From Pseudomonadota bacterium (GTDB lineage: Bacteria; Pseudomonadota; Alphaproteobacteria; Rhizobiales; Xanthobacteraceae), in the NCBI GenBank assembly GCA_023387695.1, contig JAEWHT010000258.1:1-31257 (forward strand): a stretch of 31,257 bases of DNA, written 5' to 3'. Numbering within the stretch: position 1 is the stretch's first letter; every line of letters starts with the position of its first letter. This document shows positions 16,456 to 24,227 of this stretch, in pieces. Below the pieces are notes generated by a model. The model worked only from the letters and a program-made list of their open reading frames with translations, was not told the DNA's origin and ran no database searches. A program made the translations under genes and the position numbers.

Positions 16456-17496
16456 ATGGCGGCACCAAAGCCCATACGCGCCCGGCGCAAGATGCAACGG
16501 GTCACGATCATGGATGTGGCTGCGCGCGCAGAGCTGTCGCCCTCCACGGTGTCCCTCTATTTCAGAAAGCCCGATGCGGTGTCGGCGGCTGCGAGCGAAG
16601 CGATCGCACGCGCCATCGAAGCGCTCGACTATGTGCCGAACCTGATGGCCGGTGGCTTGGCGGCGGCCTCATCGCCCGTAGTTAGCATCATCGTGCCGTC
16701 CGTCCGTAATGCGTTTTTCGCCGAAACCGTCGCGGCGCTGCAGGACGAACTCGGCAAGCAGCGACTACAGGTCATGCTCAGCCACACCGAATACAAGGAG
16801 CACGACGAGGAGAATCTGGTCCGCACGGCACTGTCCTGGGCGCCTGCCGCTGTCGTCTTGACCGGCCTCTCTCACAGCGCGGCAACGCGCAGGCTGCTCC
16901 GCGACAGCAAGGTGCCGATTGTCGAAATCTGGGAGCTTGGTTCCCCGACCATGGACATGGCGGTCGGCTTTCACCACGATCAAGTCGGACAAGCGGCTGC
17001 GTCGCATCTCATCCAGCGAGGACGCAAGCGATTGCTGTTTCTTGGCGCCCGGCTGCACGAGGATCGCCGCGCTGCGCGACGCGCCCAGGGTTTCGCTGAG
17101 ACGGCGCGCAACGCGCCTGAGGTCACCGCTGATATCATCCAGCATCCGGCGCCGGCGAGCGCCGAGGTCGGCGCCATGCTGCTCGGCGAGGCCCTGCATC
17201 GCTTTCCGAACGTCAACGGGATCGCCTGCTCCAACGACCATATCGCCCTCGGCGTGATCTTCGAATGCCAGCGGCTCGGCATTGCCATCCCCGAGCGCCT
17301 GTCGGTGGTGGGCTTCGGCGATTTGAGCTTCAGCGCGGCCGCAAACCCGTCGTTGACGACGATCCGCCCGCCTGGCGACCTGATCGGCAAGGAAGCCGCG
17401 CGGCTGATCATCGCGAGGATCGCGCACCCCGACGCCGCACCCGAACGGAGCGTCATCGACACGCGCTTTACCCTGCTCCATCGGCAGAGCAGCTGA
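16456..17496 (+). CDS. LacI-family regulator divergent from the sulfoquinovoside operon
   Basis: DNA-binding regulator of 346 aa. The helix-turn-helix covers about residues 16-35 (VTIMDVAARAELSPSTVSLYF) and the hinge follows near YVPNLMAGGLAA. The sensor domain contains PIVEIWELGSP and DMAVGF, like the GntR/gluconate branch of LacI. Three starts are possible: ATG 16366, 16456 and 16492. The middle one is chosen because the candidate -10 box at 16433-16438 would leave 16366 untranscribed. It is divergent from the ABC-sulfoquinovosidase operon, and an 11-bp inverted element lies in both promoters. It is therefore the likely local regulator, with a sulfoquinovose-related ligand as inference only. 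Confidence 0.9.
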   Translation: MAAPKPIRARRKMQRVTIMDVAARAELSPSTVSLYFRKPDAVSAAASEAIARAIEALDYVPNLMAGGLAAASSPVVSIIVPSVRNAFFAETVAALQDELGKQRLQVMLSHTEYKEHDEENLVRTALSWAPAAVVLTGLSHSAATRRLLRDSKVPIVEIWELGSPTMDMAVGFHHDQVGQAAASHLIQRGRKRLLFLGARLHEDRRAARRAQGFAETARNAPEVTADIIQHPAPASAEVGAMLLGEALHRFPNVNGIACSNDHIALGVIFECQRLGIAIPERLSVVGFGDLSFSAAANPSLTTIRPPGDLIGKEAARLIIARIAHPDAAPERSVIDTRFTLLHRQSS

Positions 17497-17578
17497 TTAT
17501 CAAGCGAGGCCGTGCAGTCGATGCAGAGAGCGCTTGTCAGGAACGAGCGCTAGCGGCGCTTTCGCGCGGCCGGACTCG

Positions 17579-17632
17579 TTGACAACATGGTCGCGCTTCG
17601 GTACCAATAGCTAATACTACGAATACGTATTA
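17579..17632 (+). promoter_or_regulatory. Promoter followed by palindromic operator upstream of the TrpX-type operon
   Basis: TTGACA at 17579-17584, 17-nt spacer, TACCAA at 17602-17607, then an inverted repeat TAATAC (17612-17617) and GTATTA (17627-17632), with the perfect palindrome AATACGTATT at 17622-17631. The palindrome would overlap the transcription start. The MarR gene at the end of the operon is the natural candidate to bind it. The AT-rich composition differs from the surroundings. Confidence 0.55.
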
Positions 17633-17683
17633 AGTTTGCTGACGTGTTCGGGGCGATTTGGCTCAGTCTTGGACGGAGTATCC

Positions 17684-18670
17684 ATGATGCGCTCTTCGTT
17701 GAAATGGCTTCTCGTGATTGCAGCGAGCCTGGCCTTGCTAACCCCGGCGCCGCGCGGTCATGCTCAACCAGCAGGGCAACCAACTCGAATTGCCATTGCC
17801 ATGTTCGGGCCGCATCCAACGCTGCAGCAGGTCGTCGAAGGCTTCAAGCAAGAGATCGCCGCCCAGGGGATCAATGCGGTTTACGACGAAGGCAACGTCA
17901 ACTTTGACCGTTCACTCGCTCCGCAACTCCTGACCCGGTTAGCCGCGGCTAATCCAGCGCTCATGCTGACGATCACGACCCCGATGACACAAGCAGCTCG
18001 TCAAGTCCTCGCCAGCCGCAGCTTCCCGATTGTGTTTGCCCCGGTCACGGACCCCGTGGCTGCCAAGCTCGTGCCGTCCTGGGAGCATGGTGACGCGCTG
18101 ATGACCGGTGTGTCGAACATTCCCGATTTGGACGCGACCTGTGACTTCATCAAGACGCTGCTTCCGTCGGCGACACGGCTCGGAATCGCCTACAATCCTG
18201 GTGACGACAGCGACGTGGCCTTCGTCAGCAGGTTGGAGAAGATCGTTGGCTCCCACGGGCTGCAACTCGTCAAGGTCGGCATCGACAATGCCAACGATAT
18301 CGCACCGCGCCTGCAATCACTGCAGGGGCGAGCTGACGCGTTGTTTGTACCCGCATCGAGTCTCCTCCAGCCGGCAGCGGCGACAATCGCGTCTGTGACC
18401 AATCGCATCAAGCTTCCCGTGTTCAACAGCAACACGACGCAAGTGGTCGACCACCAGTTTCTCGCTGCGCTGTCGGTGGACTGGAGCCGCATTGGCGTCA
18501 ATGCCGGCCGCATGGCCGCAGACATTCTGAAGGGCAAGAAGCCGGCTGACCTGCCGGTATCGCTGCCATCGCGCGCCGATCACGAGATGAAGATCAGCGC
18601 ACGTCGCATGAGTGATCTCGGACTCACGCTTCCGGACTCGCTGAAGAACTGCAACTGCGTGGTCCAGTAG
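17684..18670 (+). CDS. ABC transporter substrate-binding protein, TrpX/COG2984 type
   Basis: Periplasmic binding protein of 328 aa with a signal peptide of about 27 residues (MMRSSLKWLL, ending RGHAQ). The mature part has the pattern of the TrpX family: TRIAIAMFGPHP, LTITTPMTQAARQ, PIVFAPVTDPVAAKLV, GVSNIPD, PVFNSNTTQV. ATG at 17684 has GGAG at good spacing; upstream in-frame sequence contains no signal peptide. It is the first gene of the rightward operon with an ATPase, a permease, an aspartate-dehydrogenase-like protein and MarR. The family includes tryptophan/tyrosine and other amino-acid-like binders, so an amino acid or derivative is the most reasonable ligand. It cannot be named. Confidence 0.9.
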   Translation: MMRSSLKWLLVIAASLALLTPAPRGHAQPAGQPTRIAIAMFGPHPTLQQVVEGFKQEIAAQGINAVYDEGNVNFDRSLAPQLLTRLAAANPALMLTITTPMTQAARQVLASRSFPIVFAPVTDPVAAKLVPSWEHGDALMTGVSNIPDLDATCDFIKTLLPSATRLGIAYNPGDDSDVAFVSRLEKIVGSHGLQLVKVGIDNANDIAPRLQSLQGRADALFVPASSLLQPAAATIASVTNRIKLPVFNSNTTQVVDHQFLAALSVDWSRIGVNAGRMAADILKGKKPADLPVSLPSRADHEMKISARRMSDLGLTLPDSLKNCNCVVQ

Positions 18671-18721
18671 TTCGATTCACGGCGCGGCCCGGTAGGCTCG
18701 GTTGAAGCGAGCGCGAAGCCA

Positions 18722-19507
18722 ATGATCCAACTGCATGATGCAAGAGTTGTGTTTGGCTCCGGTACGCCCGACGAGAAGGTCGCGCTCGACGGCCTGAACC
18801 TGTCGTTGGACGAAGGCAGCTTTACGGTCGTCGTTGGTGCGAACGGTGCCGGAAAGAGCACGCTGTTGAACGTGTTTGCCGGCTCGATCGTCCCGCTTGG
18901 CGGCCGCCTCCTCATTGATCGGACTGACGTCACGTCGTGGCCGGTCTACCGCCGCGCGGCAATGGTGTCTCGCGTGTTCCAGGATCCGATGCTCGGCACG
19001 GCCCCTACCCTCACAGTCGAGCAGAACCTCGCGCTTGCGGACATGCGCGGCAAAACTCGCACGCTGTCGATGGCCCTTGACCGCAAACGTCGTCATCGTT
19101 TTGCCGAGCAGCTTTCGGCTTTCGGTCTTGGCCTTGAATCGCGCATGACAACCCTCACCGGCACGCTGTCCGGCGGTCAGCGTCAGGTGCTGGCGCTGAT
19201 CATGGCAACTCTCAATGCGCCACGCCTGTTGTTGCTCGACGAGCACACGGCCGCACTCGACCCTCGCACGGCCGCGCTGGTGATGGACGCCACGCAGCGC
19301 GTCGTTGCTACTCAGCGGCTAACGACGTTGATGATTACCCACAACATGCAGCACGCTGTCGATTACGGGGATCGGTTGCTGATGATGGACGCGGGCCGCA
19401 TCAAGCTCGACGTGGCAGGAGAAGAGAAGGCCGGCCTTGGTGTCCCGGAGATCGTGCAACGCTTTGGCACGGCAACCGACCATGTCCTCTTGCAAACTGT
19501 GGTTTGA
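18722..19507 (+). CDS. ABC transporter ATP-binding protein of the TrpX-type system
   Basis: ATPase of 261 aa. Walker A is GANGAGKST (residues 39-47), the Q-loop is in RVFQDP, the signature is LSGGQRQ (149-155), and Walker B ends LLLLDEHTAALD (169-180) with catalytic E174. HNMQHA supplies the switch His. The order binding protein, ATPase, permease is somewhat unusual, because the permease often comes second in these loci. Its start lies 51 bp after the binding protein stop and its own stop lies 8 bp before the permease start. It couples ATP hydrolysis to transport through the permease at 19516-20415. Confidence 0.94.
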   Translation: MIQLHDARVVFGSGTPDEKVALDGLNLSLDEGSFTVVVGANGAGKSTLLNVFAGSIVPLGGRLLIDRTDVTSWPVYRRAAMVSRVFQDPMLGTAPTLTVEQNLALADMRGKTRTLSMALDRKRRHRFAEQLSAFGLGLESRMTTLTGTLSGGQRQVLALIMATLNAPRLLLLDEHTAALDPRTAALVMDATQRVVATQRLTTLMITHNMQHAVDYGDRLLMMDAGRIKLDVAGEEKAGLGVPEIVQRFGTATDHVLLQTVV

Positions 19508-19515
19508 GACGTCCG

Positions 19516-20415
19516 ATGGAATTCTTCTCGGTCTACTTCAATCTCATTCCGGTGACGCTGGTCCAGGGACTTGCCTACGCCTTCGTGGCGACTGGCATCA
19601 TGATCCCCTTCCGCTTGATCAGCCTGCCCGATCTGTCGAGCGAAGGTACGTTTCCGCTCGGCGGCTGCATGGTCGCGACCCTCATCACGGCTGGGCTGCA
19701 TCCTGTCCTGGCCACTCTGCTGGCCGCTTGCTGCGGCTTTGCAGCGGGCGCAGGTACCGCGCTGATTCACCTCAAGTTCAAAGTGCACTCGCTGTTGGCA
19801 GGTATCCTCACGGTCACCATGCTGTGGAGCCTCAACTTGCGAATTATGGGCAAGCCCAACTCTGCATTGTTCGGGTTGCCAAACGTTTTCGACTGGCTGA
19901 ATCCCGCCATCGCCGGCAGCCTGTTTCTCCAGTGCCTGCTATTTCTCGTCCTGCACATTCTGCTGATCGGTCTCTTGTGGTGGGGCCTGCAAACTCACGC
20001 GGGCCTCGCCTTGCGCGGCGTCGGAGCCAACAGCCAACTCGCTCCCTCACTCGGCATCAATGCGGTGCGCTACACCGTATTCGGCTTCGGGATGGCCAAC
20101 GCCATCACCGCATTCGCCGGGGCTCTGATCGCGCAAAGCCAGGGTTATGCCGACGTGAGCATGGGACTTGGTCTGCTGGTCAACGGCCTGGCGTCGGCGA
20201 TCATCGGAGAGGCGATCATCGGACGGCGGCACCTGCTGGCGCAACTCTGCGCGCCGGTGGTCGGTGCGATCGCCTACTATCAGCTTGGCTCGGTTGCCCT
20301 CTCCCTGGGGTTGGCCCCGTCAGATCTCAAATTCGCGACAGGACTTTTCGTCCTCATGACGATCGGATGGCCCGTATTGACCGGAAAACGGCCGGGAGCC
20401 GCTCTCAACAATTGA
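19516..20415 (+). CDS. ABC transporter permease of the TrpX-type system (COG4120)
   Basis: Strongly hydrophobic protein of 299 aa with about eight membrane segments, related to the LivH/RbsC permease superfamily. Characteristic stretches are GLAYAFVATGIMIPFR, LPDLSSEGTFPLGG, GVGANSQLAPSLGIN and NGLASAIIGEAIIG. ATG at 19516 is preferred to a TTG 12 bp upstream that overlaps the ATPase stop. It lies between the ATPase and the aspartate-dehydrogenase-like gene. Substrate is unknown. Confidence 0.92.
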   Translation: MEFFSVYFNLIPVTLVQGLAYAFVATGIMIPFRLISLPDLSSEGTFPLGGCMVATLITAGLHPVLATLLAACCGFAAGAGTALIHLKFKVHSLLAGILTVTMLWSLNLRIMGKPNSALFGLPNVFDWLNPAIAGSLFLQCLLFLVLHILLIGLLWWGLQTHAGLALRGVGANSQLAPSLGINAVRYTVFGFGMANAITAFAGALIAQSQGYADVSMGLGLLVNGLASAIIGEAIIGRRHLLAQLCAPVVGAIAYYQLGSVALSLGLAPSDLKFATGLFVLMTIGWPVLTGKRPGAALNN

Positions 20416-20464
20416 CACGTCGACGATGCTTCCACGCGTCGTCTGGCTCGATGAAGGACCTCAA

Positions 20465-21253
20465 ATGCGCATTGGCATCATTGGCTATGGCTACATCGGC
20501 AGGCACGTGGCACATGCGATTCTCGAACAACCCCAGCATGGAATGGAACTGGCGTTCGTCCACGCGCGCAAACCCGAAAAGCTTGCTGGACTGCCAGAGG
20601 CCTGCCGCGCAGAGCGGCTCGACGACATCGAGCGCTTCGATGCAGAATTGATCGTCGAATGCGCGCATCCCGACGTGACGCATCGCTATGGCGCTCGGTT
20701 CCTGCAACACGCAGACTACCTACCGCTGTCCGTCAACGCATTGGGCGATGCGCACACCGAATCTGCGCTCCTCGAGTCGGCACATCGTCACGGCCATCGG
20801 TTGCTGATTCCGCATGGCGCCCTGATCGGCCTCGACAATCTCGCGGAAGTGCAAGGTAACTGGGCTGAAGCGACGATCACCTTCCGGAAGCATCCCCGAA
20901 ATATCGATTTCACCGACGCGGGCATCGATCCAACAGACATTAGCGATACGCGCATATTGTATGACGGACCGGTGCGGGGCATCACCCGCCTGTTTCCGCG
21001 CAACGTCAACACCATGGCTACCTTTGCCCTGGCGACGGTCGGGATGGACCGTTGTCGTGCCGTTCTCGTGGCCGATCCATCGCTCGATGTGGCGATCGCC
21101 GAGGTCCGCGCTGTCGGGGTTGATGGATCGATCCACGAGTCACGCAAGGTCGTCCCGGTCGTGGGGGTGTCGGGCACGGAGATGCTCGCCTCACAATTGG
21201 GCTCTGTTTTGCGCGCCGCAGGCACGCGGCTTCCAGGGCTTCAATTCGTGTGA
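20465..21253 (+). CDS. Aspartate-dehydrogenase-like NAD(P)-binding protein
   Basis: Protein of 262 aa with Rossmann start IGIIGYGYIGRHVA (residues 3-16) and the aspartate dehydrogenase C-terminal domain pattern: PHGALIGLDNLAEV, LFPRNVNTMATFALATVGMD and LVADPSLDV. The family oxidises L-aspartate to iminoaspartate/oxaloacetate with NAD(P). The histidine that normally follows the DP-S/T-L segment in known members appears to be alanine here (A210 in DVAIAEVRAVG). A changed reaction or substrate is therefore possible. ATG at 20465 has AAGGAC 6 nt upstream. It lies 49 bp after an importer permease, suggesting that it acts on the imported amino-acid-like compound. Confidence 0.82.
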   Translation: MRIGIIGYGYIGRHVAHAILEQPQHGMELAFVHARKPEKLAGLPEACRAERLDDIERFDAELIVECAHPDVTHRYGARFLQHADYLPLSVNALGDAHTESALLESAHRHGHRLLIPHGALIGLDNLAEVQGNWAEATITFRKHPRNIDFTDAGIDPTDISDTRILYDGPVRGITRLFPRNVNTMATFALATVGMDRCRAVLVADPSLDVAIAEVRAVGVDGSIHESRKVVPVVGVSGTEMLASQLGSVLRAAGTRLPGLQFV

Positions 21254-21277
21254 CGTGGCCTTGTCTGGACTATACCT

Positions 21278-21709
21278 TTGATCAAGAAACCCACATTCAA
21301 GCTTCTTCACCATTTGCCGCATTTGCTGCGCCGTGCTCACTTTGCGGCGGAGGCCGCGTTCGTACAGATGCATGGCAATGCGGTGACGTCGCCTCAGCTT
21401 GCGCTGCTGTCAGCCGTTTTGCGCCAACCCGGCTGTTCGCAAAGCCAGGTCGCGCAAGAGATTGGTCTCGACCTCAATACCTGCAGTGATTTGGTGACCC
21501 GAACGATCGCCAAGGGGCTGCTGGTCCGCGAGCGTTCGAGCGTCGATGCACGCAATTTTTGTCTTCAATTGACCGAAGAAGGCAGGCAAGTCGCCCTCGA
21601 TGGAATTGCGAGGGCACCAGCCTATCAGGAGGTGGTCGCGCATCGCTTGACCGCCGAGGAACTGAAACAACTGACAGCTTTGTTGCGCAAGTTATTGGGC
21701 TTTGCGTAG
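21278..21709 (+). CDS. MarR-family transcriptional regulator
   Basis: Small winged helix-turn-helix regulator of 143 aa. Recognisable parts are VTSPQLALLSAVLRQPGCSQ, then SQVAQEIGLDLNTCSDLV as the recognition region, and RERSSVDARNFCLQLTEEG as the wing. The start is TTG at 21278, the only start codon available after an in-frame stop, with GGAC 7 nt upstream. It is the last gene of the TrpX-type operon. It probably controls that operon through the palindrome at 17612-17632, which is an inference. MarR proteins usually respond to small aromatic or amphipathic molecules. Confidence 0.88.
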   Translation: MIKKPTFKLLHHLPHLLRRAHFAAEAAFVQMHGNAVTSPQLALLSAVLRQPGCSQSQVAQEIGLDLNTCSDLVTRTIAKGLLVRERSSVDARNFCLQLTEEGRQVALDGIARAPAYQEVVAHRLTAEELKQLTALLRKLLGFA

Positions 21710-21974
21710 GCGTCGTTCTCGTCCCACAGCCTTGCTTGAGCGGGGTCGCCCCCAGGGCAGCAGCCGCAAACCACACAGCGATTGGCACAACCGTTCTGCG
21801 GTCGGCCCCAACGAAATATCCCTAAGCTTTTGAAATGCTTGGTGGGCGCTCCGGACAGGCCGGGCGGCCGCAAGCCACCTCGCCAGCAAAGGACGGCCCC
21901 CTGCGCGCCATTAGGCCCCACCATCAGAACCAAGTCGGATTGCGCTGGATCGGAAGGCTGACTAGGAAGGTCAG

Positions 21975-22544
21975 ATGAGCACCGAATCCTCCTTGAATTG
22001 GCCCGTTGTAGAGCCGCCGCCTCTCCTGCCCAACCCGCGACGCCGATGGCCGCTGATCCTGTTGATCATCGTTGTGCTCGCGCTCGCGGGCGCAGGAGCT
22101 TCTTACGCCTGGCTGAACCCGGGATTGTTCATGTCGTCCGCTGGTCGCGACGGTACGGACGCTGACGCTGGGTCTGGCGACAAAGGCGTGATCACAGACC
22201 TGCTCGCCTCGCAGCAAAAGACCAGCGACGATCTGGCCGCCATCGACAGAGCCATTGCCGACCAGCAGGAGCAGCTCAAGGCGATCGTCAATCAACTCTC
22301 AAGCCTCAGCTCGAAAATTGACGCCATGAGGAGCCCGGCCCCGCAAGCTCCGGTCGCACCGCCGTTCCCCTCGCCGCCCGCAGTCGCTGCGCCCGCAGCT
22401 TCACCCACTCAGACAGCGCCGGCGCGAACTGTTCACGCCGCTCCAAAACAAAAGAAGCCGCAACCACGTTCGATAAACACCTCGGGCCCGATCTCGGTTG
22501 GAGGAGCCCCATTGAACGCGGCTCCGGATGCGACTGCGCATTGA
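21975..22544 (+). CDS. Hypothetical single-pass membrane protein with coiled coil and Pro/Ala-rich tail
   Basis: Protein of 189 aa with no family I recognise. It has a short proline-rich N-terminus (VVEPPPLLPNPRRR) and one membrane helix at about residues 25-45 (WPLILLIIVVLALAGAGASY). A heptad-like helical segment follows at about 74-117 (LLASQQKTSDDLAAIDRAI onwards), then a Pro/Ala-rich low-complexity tail with a basic patch KQKKPQPR. Arginines before the helix predict an N-in topology with a periplasmic coiled coil. ATG at 21975 has AGGAAGG upstream. It stands alone; the 265 bp before it and the 181 bp after it hold no recognisable gene. Confidence 0.75.
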   Translation: MSTESSLNWPVVEPPPLLPNPRRRWPLILLIIVVLALAGAGASYAWLNPGLFMSSAGRDGTDADAGSGDKGVITDLLASQQKTSDDLAAIDRAIADQQEQLKAIVNQLSSLSSKIDAMRSPAPQAPVAPPFPSPPAVAAPAASPTQTAPARTVHAAPKQKKPQPRSINTSGPISVGGAPLNAAPDATAH

Positions 22545-22725
22545 GCCGCTCGTCACGCTCTCGGTACTACGACACGAATCACCAAATTTGGTTTGGTGCC
22601 GCTGGCCTGTAGATCAAGCTAAGCGCCCGTCACCAATATCTGAGCCGTAGAATGCCGGATGCCTCAACCGCTTGAAGTATCCTGGCGACTCACGCCAACT
22701 CCCTCGCCTTGGGGGATTTCATTAC

Positions 22726-22911
22726 ATGCATCAGCGCCTGCACGACCTTCCGCTCGACGGTTTCGCAATCATTGTGGACGGCCACGCGAAAACGACCTTT
22801 GCCACCAAAGAAGGCGCGCACAGAGCCGCCGTTGAACTGAAGGATCGATTCCCATCCATCCAGATCGGAATCTACGACGCGGCCGCCAAACAGACCGAAC
22901 TTGCTGGTTGA
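22726..22911 (+). CDS. Small hypothetical protein
   Basis: Predicted 61-aa soluble protein (starting MHQRLHDLPLDGF) that I do not recognise. The pattern DGFAIIVDGHAKTTFATKEGA followed by an amphipathic helix and IQIGIYDA suggests a small alpha/beta fold. The ATG at 22726 is preferred because GGGGGA lies about 10 nt upstream; a TTG 54 bp earlier is possible. The 251 bp between it and the tRNA hold only a small hairpin (23101-23122). Confidence 0.6.
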   Translation: MHQRLHDLPLDGFAIIVDGHAKTTFATKEGAHRAAVELKDRFPSIQIGIYDAAAKQTELAG

Positions 22912-23162
22912 GAGAAAGTCACCCGCATCTCGAGTGCCACTAGCTAGCCGGTTGCCCATGCAACCGGACGGCCTGAGCCTATGAGCTGGGGAAGACGGTC
23001 AAGGGCTTCGCTCGCGGCGGCTGAGCTGCTCTAACGACGGTGAAGCGCTGATAGGTGGCTCTCGCGAACGCCGCGCCCGACCAAGCGAGAACAACGTAGA
23101 ATGACCTGCAAGATGAGGTCATCCCACCGTACCAAGCCATGCATATTAAATGCTTGATTTGA

Positions 23163-23238
<76 letters not shown>

Positions 23239-23345
23239 GAAAGGCGGTCAATGCCTTGCGAGGCCGGTCGTTTAGCAAAGCGATCCGGGTCTGGCAAGCG
23301 ATGTGACGCATGTTTTCCAAGGTTCTTCCACAGCCTCGAAAATGC

Positions 23346-23374
23346 GAAAAGCCGCTGGATTCCAGCGGCTTCTC
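23346..23374 (-). terminator. Rho-independent terminator of the Spy/LTXXQ-like gene
   Basis: Perfect 10-bp stem AAGCCGCTGG/CCAGCGGCTT (23349-23358 and 23362-23371) with a 3-nt loop, extended by two more pairs after a mismatch. On the minus strand it is followed by TTTTCGCATTTTC. It lies about 32 bp past the stop at 23406. Confidence 0.75.
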
Positions 23375-23405
23375 AGAGGTTAATACCCGGGAAATCCCGG
23401 TGCGC

Positions 23406-24002
23406 TCAGAGACGCCCTTCCCGATCCGGGCTGCCATCACGGTCGCCGCCGCGGAAGTGGTCCATGCCACGTTCCATCATGCGGTCCATGCGGTGCTCCA
23501 TGAAGCGCCGGGGCGGGCCGTCCTCGCCACCGCCGAAGGGGCCACGGTGATGGGTCAGAATGGCCAGGCGGCGCTTCTGGCCGTCATCCAGGCTCTTGTA
23601 GAGCGGATCGGCGGCGTCGGCGATCTTCTTCAGGGCTGCCGAAGTCGCGCCCATGTCGTCGGCACGCTGGCGCAGGCGGGCGACCGGGTCGTCCGGCTTG
23701 TCGCCGTTCTTGGCAGCGTCTCCCGGGCCGCCATCCATCCGCGCATTGGCGCGGTCGATCCGCAGCTTGGCGAAGTCGCGCACGGCGGCCTCGACCGGCG
23801 GCCACAGCTTCTCCTGATCGGCATTGAGCTTCAGCCCGGCATGCACCGCGGCGATCCGCGCGTCGACGAGCGCGGCGCGGTCCTCGGGGTTCATGCGGAT
23901 GTGGTGGAAGTGCTCCATCCACGGGCGATGAAATTGGGCATAGACCGCGCCCGAGCCGGCGATGCTGAGCACGGCGATGGCGGCGATGGTGAACTTCCTC
24001 AT
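23406..24002 (-). CDS. Periplasmic Spy/LTXXQ-motif family protein
   Basis: Exported protein of 198 aa with a clear signal peptide (residues 1-22, MRKFTIAAIA, cleavage after VYA). The mature part is helical and Met/His/Arg/Gly-rich. KLNADQEKLW (residues 59-67) resembles the LTxxQ element of Spy/CpxP-like proteins, and a second helical repeat includes DDGQKRRL. The C-terminus is rich in His, Met, Arg and Gly (MEHRMDRMMERGMDHFRGG), which could bind metal or nucleic acid. ATG at 24002 has AGGAGG 5-6 nt upstream, a very strong site. Spy relatives act as periplasmic chaperones or metal-stress proteins; the exact role here is unknown. Confidence 0.85.
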   Translation of the reverse strand: MRKFTIAAIAVLSIAGSGAVYAQFHRPWMEHFHHIRMNPEDRAALVDARIAAVHAGLKLNADQEKLWPPVEAAVRDFAKLRIDRANARMDGGPGDAAKNGDKPDDPVARLRQRADDMGATSAALKKIADAADPLYKSLDDGQKRRLAILTHHRGPFGGGEDGPPRRFMEHRMDRMMERGMDHFRGGDRDGSPDREGRL

Positions 24003-24227
24003 ACGAACCTCCTCTGGAAGGATGTCCTGAAGATGGGCGCCGCGAGGCCAAGGTGCAACTTACAACTTGGACAGACAGCGCGTTCTTACGAAGAAGTAAC
24101 GGCTCTGAATTTTAATTCATCTCCGCAGTCGGAAATCATTTGCAACAAAGGGCCTCCGTGCAGTTGCGCGGAAGCGCTTCATTACTCATTCAAACCAGTT
24201 TGCAGCGCACCTAATTCGTCGGGCCGC

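Noticed and set aside
22580..22598. Inverted repeat CACCAAA/TTTGGTG after the coiled-coil hypothetical gene
   Set aside because: Short, with a GC-rich sequence following and no T-run, so neither terminator nor operator can be supported.
23101..23122. Small hairpin ATGACCT/AGGTCAT downstream of the tRNA
   Set aside because: Seven base pairs with an 8-nt loop and no T-run; too weak to call a terminator.
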